DNA of 64,000 nt from Hydractinia symbiolongicarpus (Eukaryota > Cnidaria > Hydrozoa > Anthoathecata > Hydractiniidae), in NCBI RefSeq assembly GCF_029227915.1, contig NC_079887.1:3472001-3536000 (forward strand), in the 5' to 3' direction. The position numbers and the translations under genes are program-made. Under the pieces are notes generated by a model. The model did no database searches, was not told where the DNA came from, and was given only the letters and a program-made list of their open reading frames with translations. The stretch's first letter is position 1. The number at the start of each line of letters is the position of its first letter. Below are positions 59,935 through 64,000 of the stretch, piece by piece.

Positions 59935-62900
59935 ATTAAGCGTCTCATTAAAAATGAAAACGTTTTTGAAAACTACAAGTCTCATGCGTTTTAGTAGTGA
60001 AATAATAATTTAAAAAATCGTTCGGCAAATGAGTTTACTTCCTGGGTACTTTCTTTGCATACTTTTGACTATACGGGCCGAGTTCGGGATTTACGGGAAA
60101 TCGCAGGTTTTCGGTTGCCGGCGATTAAACTTCTTTTATTCAACGTCTCATCAAAAATGAAAACATTTTTGAAAACTACAAATCTCATGCGTTTCAGTGG
60201 TGAAAAAAAAATTTAAAAAATCGTTCGGGAAATGAGTTTACTCCCTGGGTACTTTCTTTGTATACTTTTGACTATACGGGCCGAGTCCTGGGTTTACGGG
60301 AAATGGCGGGTTTTCGTTTGCCGGCGATTAAACTCCTTTTATTCAGCGTCTCATCAAAAATGAAAACATTTTTAAAAACTACAAGTCTCATGGGCTTTAG
60401 TGGTGAAATAATAATTTAAGAAATCGTTCGGGAAATGAGTTTACTCCCTGGGTACTTTCTTTGTATACTTTTGACTATACGGGCCGAGTCCGGGATTTAC
60501 GGAAAAATCGCAGGTTTTCGTTTGCCGGCGATTAAACTTCTTTCATTCAGCGTCTCATCAAAAATGAATACATATTTGAAAACTACAAGTCTCATGCGTT
60601 TTTGTGGTGAAAAGATAATTTAAAAAATCGTTCTGGAAATGAGTTTACTCCCTGAGTACTTTCTTTGTATACTTTTGACTATACGGGCCGAGTCTGGGAT
60701 TTACGGGAAATCGCAGGTTTTTGTTTGCCGGCGATTAAACTTCTTTTATTCAGCGTCTCATCAAAAATGAAAACATTTTTGAAAACTATAAGTCTCATGC
60801 GTTTTAGTGGTGGAAAAATAATTTAAAAAATCGTTCGGGAAATGAGTTTACTCCCTGGGTACTTTCCTTGTATACTTTTGACTATACGGGCCGAGTATGG
60901 GATTAACGGGAAGTCGCGGGTTTTCGTTTGCCGGCGATTAAACTTCTTTTATTCAGCGTCTCATCAAAAAAGAAAAGATTTTTGAAAACTACAAGTCTCA
61001 TGCGTTTTAGTGGTAAAAAAATAATTTAAAAAATCGTTCGGAAAATGAGTTTACTCCCTGGGTACTTTCTTTGTATACTTTTGACTATACGGGCCGAGTC
61101 CAGGGTTTACGGGAAATGGCGAGTTTTCGTTTGCCGGTGATTAAACTCCTGTTATTCAGCGTCTCATCAAAAATGAAAACATTTTTGAAAACTACAAGTC
61201 TCATGCGTTTTAGTGGTGAAAAAATAATTTAAAAAATCGTTCGGGAAATCAGTTTACTCCCTGGGTACTTTCCTTGTATACTTTTGACTGTACGGGCCGA
61301 GTCCGGGATTTACGGGAAGTCGCGGGTTTTCGTTTGCCGGCGATTAAACTCCTTTTATTTAGCGTCTCATCAAAAATGAAAACATTTTTAAAAACTACAA
61401 GTCTCATGGGCTTTAGTGGTGAAATAATAATTTAAAAAATCGTTCTGGAAATGAGTTTACTCACAGGGTACTTTCTTTGTATACATTCGACTATACGGGA
61501 CAAGCCCGGGATTTACGGGAAATCGCGAGTTTTCGTTTGCCGGCGATTAACCCTCTTTCATTAAGCGTCTCATTAAAAATGAAAACATTTTTGAAAACTA
61601 CAAGTCTCATTCGTTCTAGTGGTGCAGAAATAATTTAAAAAATCGTTCGGGAAATCAGTTTACTCCCTGGGTACTTTCTTTGTATACATTCAACTATACG
61701 GGCCAAGCCCGGGATTTACGGGAAATCGCGGTTTTTCGTTTGCCGGCAATTAAACTTCTTTTATTCAGCGTCTCATCAAAAATGAAAACACTTTTGAAAA
61801 CTACAAGTCTCATGCGTTTTAGTGGTTAAAAAATAATTCAAAAAATCGTTCGGGAAATGAGTTTTCTGCCTAGGTACTTTCTTTGTATACTTTTGACTAT
61901 ACGGGCCAAGCCCGGGATTTACGGGAAATCGCGGGTTTTCGTTTGCCGGCGATTAAACTTCTTTTATTCAGCGTCTCATCAAAAATGAAAACATTTTTAA
62001 AAACAACAAGTCTCATGGGCTTTAGTAGTGAAATAATAATTTAAAAAATCGTTCGGCAAATGAGTTTACTCCCTGGGTACTTTCTTTATATACATTCAAC
62101 TATACGGGCCAAGCCCGGGATTTACGGGAAATCGCGGGTTTTCGTTTGCCGGCAATTAAACTTCTTTTATTCAGCGTCTCATCAAAAATGAAAACACTTT
62201 TGAAAACTACAAGTCTCATTGGCTTTAGTGGTGAAATAATAATTTGAAAAATCGTTCGGGAAATGAGTTTACTCTCTGGTTAATTTCTTTGTATACTTTT
62301 GACTTTACGGGCCGAGTCCGGGATTTACGGGAAATCGCAGGTTTTTGTTTGCCGGCGATTAAACTTCTTTTATTCAGCGTCTCATCAAAAATGAAAACAT
62401 TTTTGAAAACTACAAGTCTCATGCGTTTTAGTGGTGAAAAAATAATTTAAAAAATCGTTCGGGAAATCAATTTACTCCCTGGGTACTTTCCTTGTATACT
62501 TTTGACTGTACGGGCCGAGTCCGGGATTTACGGGAAGTCGCGGGTTTTCGTTTGCCGGCAATTAAACTCCTTTTATTTAGCGTCTCATCAAAAATGAAAA
62601 CATTTTTAAAAACTACAAGTCTCATGGGCTTTAGTGGTGAAATAATAATTTAAAAAATCGTTCTGGAAATGAGTTTACTCACAGGGTACTTTCTTTGTAT
62701 ACATTCGACTATACGGGACAAGCCCGGGATTTACGGGAAATCGCGAGTTTTCGTTTGCCGGCGATTAACCCTCTTTCATTAAGCGTCTCATTAAAAATGA
62801 AAACATTTTTGAAAACTACAAGTCTCATTCGTTCTAGTGGTGCAGAAATAATTTAAAAAATCGTTCGGGAAATCAGTTTACTCCCTGGGTACTTTCTTTG

Positions 62901-64000
62901 TATACATTCAACTATACGGGCCAAGCCCGGGATTTACGGGAAATCGCGGTTTTTCGTTTGCCGGCAATTAAACTTTTTTTATTCAGCGTCTCATCAAAAA
63001 TGAAAACACTTTTGAAAACTACAAGTCTCATGCGTTTTAGTGGTGAAAAAATAATTCAAAAAATCGTTCGGGAAATGAGTTTTCTCCCTAGGTACTTTCT
63101 TTGTACACTTTTGACTATACGGGCCAAGCCCAGGATTTACGGAAAATCGCGGGTTTTCGTTTGCCGGCGATTAAACTTCTTTTATTCAGCGTCTCATCAA
63201 AAATGAAAACATTTTTAAAAACAACAAGTCTCATGGGCTTTAGTAGTGAAATAATAATTTAAAAAATCGTTCGGCAAATGAGTTTACTCCCTGGGTACTT
63301 TCTTTATATACATTCAACTATACGGGCCAAGCCCGGAATTTACGGGAAATCGCGGGTTTTCGTTTGCCGGCAATTAAACTTCTTTTATTCAGCGTCTCAT
63401 CAAAAATGAAAACATTTTTAAAAACTACAAGTCTCATGGGCTTTAGTGGTGAAATAATAATTTAAAAAATCGTTCTGGAAATGAGTTTACTCACAGGGCA
63501 CTTTCTTTGTATACATTCGACTATACGGGACAAGCCCGGGATTCACGAGAAATCGCGAGTTTTCGTTTGCCGGCGATTAACCCTCTTTAATTAAGCGTCT
63601 CATTAAAAATAAAAACGTTTTTGAAAACTACAAATCTCATGCGTTTCAGTGGTGAAATAATAATTTAAAAAATCGTTCGGCAAATGAGTTTACTTCCTGG
63701 GTACTTTCTTTGCATACTTTTGACTATACGGGCCGAGTCCGGGATTTACGGGAAATCGCAGGTTTTCGGTTGCCGGCGATTAAACTTCTTTTATTCAGCG
63801 TCTCATCAAAAATGAAAACATTTTTGAAAACTACAAATCTCATGCGTTTCAGTGGTGAAAAAAAAATTTAAAAAATCGTTCGGGAAATGAGTTTACTCCC
63901 TGGGTACTTTCTTTGTATACTTTTGACTATACGGGCCGAGTCCTGGGTTTACGGGAAATGGCGGGTTTTCGTTTGCCGGCGATTAAACTCCTTTTATTCA
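59935..64000 (+). repeat. Long colinear inverted copy of 49274-53339
   Basis: Coordinates sum to 113274 along about 4 kb. Marks that agree in order are gcatac (60057), aaaaaagaaaag (60966), the gttattcag/ggtgatt pair (about 61137-61150), ggttaaaaaat (61826), ctctggtt (62273), gattcacgag (about 63540) and tgcgtttcagtgg (about 63640). One monomer (about 53342-53545 on the other arm) is missing at the start of this piece. The arm continues past the window end. Confidence 0.88.

Larger units (their letters stand above)
57009..64000 (+). repeat. Satellite block C: + orientation, inverted copy of 49274-55656
   Basis: About 34 monomers in the same orientation as block A. Matched position by position, the block is the reverse complement of block B in four pieces: 57009 to about 57545 pairs with 55120-55656 (paired coordinates sum to 112665); about 57546-58750 with 53509-54713 (sum 112259); about 58751-59930 with 53547 to about 54720 again (sum 113477); about 59935-64000 with 49274-53339 (sum 113274). 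Rare variants confirm the pairing: the run of five C at 57239 with its complement near 55422, a taaa variant at 61826 with 51448, and gttattcag at 61150 with ctgaataac near 52120. The right end is outside the window. Confidence 0.9.

Noticed and set aside
34-63206. Recurrent 62-120-codon open frames on both strands, many beginning MPAIKLLLFS or MYTFDYTG
   Set aside because: They recur because the satellite recurs. The unit is 203 bp, so frames shift at each monomer. Open length depends on one base (aattcaaa against aatttaaa, the latter giving a stop). Variants do not favour third codon positions, and no domain, start context or intron pattern is recognisable.
1-64000. CRISPR array or prokaryotic repeat region
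   Set aside because: There are no short repeats with unique spacers. The whole 203-bp unit is repeated and diverges gradually, which is typical of eukaryotic satellite.
57009-64000. Assembly or read fold-back artefact as the whole explanation of the inversions
   Set aside because: The arms differ by whole-monomer gains and losses and many substitutions, and the spacer is 1.35 kb. A fold-back read would give near-identical arms meeting at the centre. Raw reads are still needed to be sure.

Overview
The whole 64 kb window is one satellite DNA array. I see no protein-coding gene, RNA gene, transposon, CRISPR array or single-copy sequence. The repeat unit is about 203 bp (about 315 units), and the monomer at 2843-3045 is about 37% GC. 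It has an AT-rich half with A/T tracts and a GC-rich half with short dyad symmetries. Diverged satellite monomers organised into higher-order repeats (HORs) indicate a eukaryotic nuclear genome. The CpG dinucleotide is not depleted (about 11 per monomer against about 7 expected), which argues against a heavily methylated germline such as that of vertebrates or most plants and fits an insect or other invertebrate. I do not recognise the family and cannot name the species. Whether the array is centromeric, pericentromeric, subtelomeric or on a sex or B chromosome cannot be decided from the window.

Layout: block A (1-13709) runs in one orientation, called + here. Block B (13710-57008) runs in the opposite orientation. 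Block C (57009-64000) is + again. Both switches are abrupt, show 2-bp microhomology, and fall at the same place in the monomer on their incoming side. Block A contains short HORs of 6, 7 and 9 monomers. Block B has a domain of 11-12-mer HORs (about 15.1-38.3 kb), a domain of 6-7-mer HORs (about 39.7-47 kb), and a domain with an 18-mer period (about 49.1-57 kb).

The main result is that block C is an inverted copy of block B positions 49274-55656, aligned piece by piece. The 609-bp length difference is fully accounted for by one 6-mer gain (+1218), one 2-monomer loss (-406) and one 1-monomer loss (-203). The 57.0 kb switch is therefore best read as an inverted duplication with a 1.35-kb spacer whose arms have since rearranged separately, not as a simple flip. 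The 13.7 kb switch shows a similar but more eroded relation: 13710-15055 is the reverse complement of 2643-3988, and about 15060-16082 parallels 11154-12176.

Nothing here works as a set of genes. The recurrent 82-, 96- and 102-codon open frames are by-products of the repeat: 203 is not a multiple of 3, and the frames appear or vanish with single-base variants.
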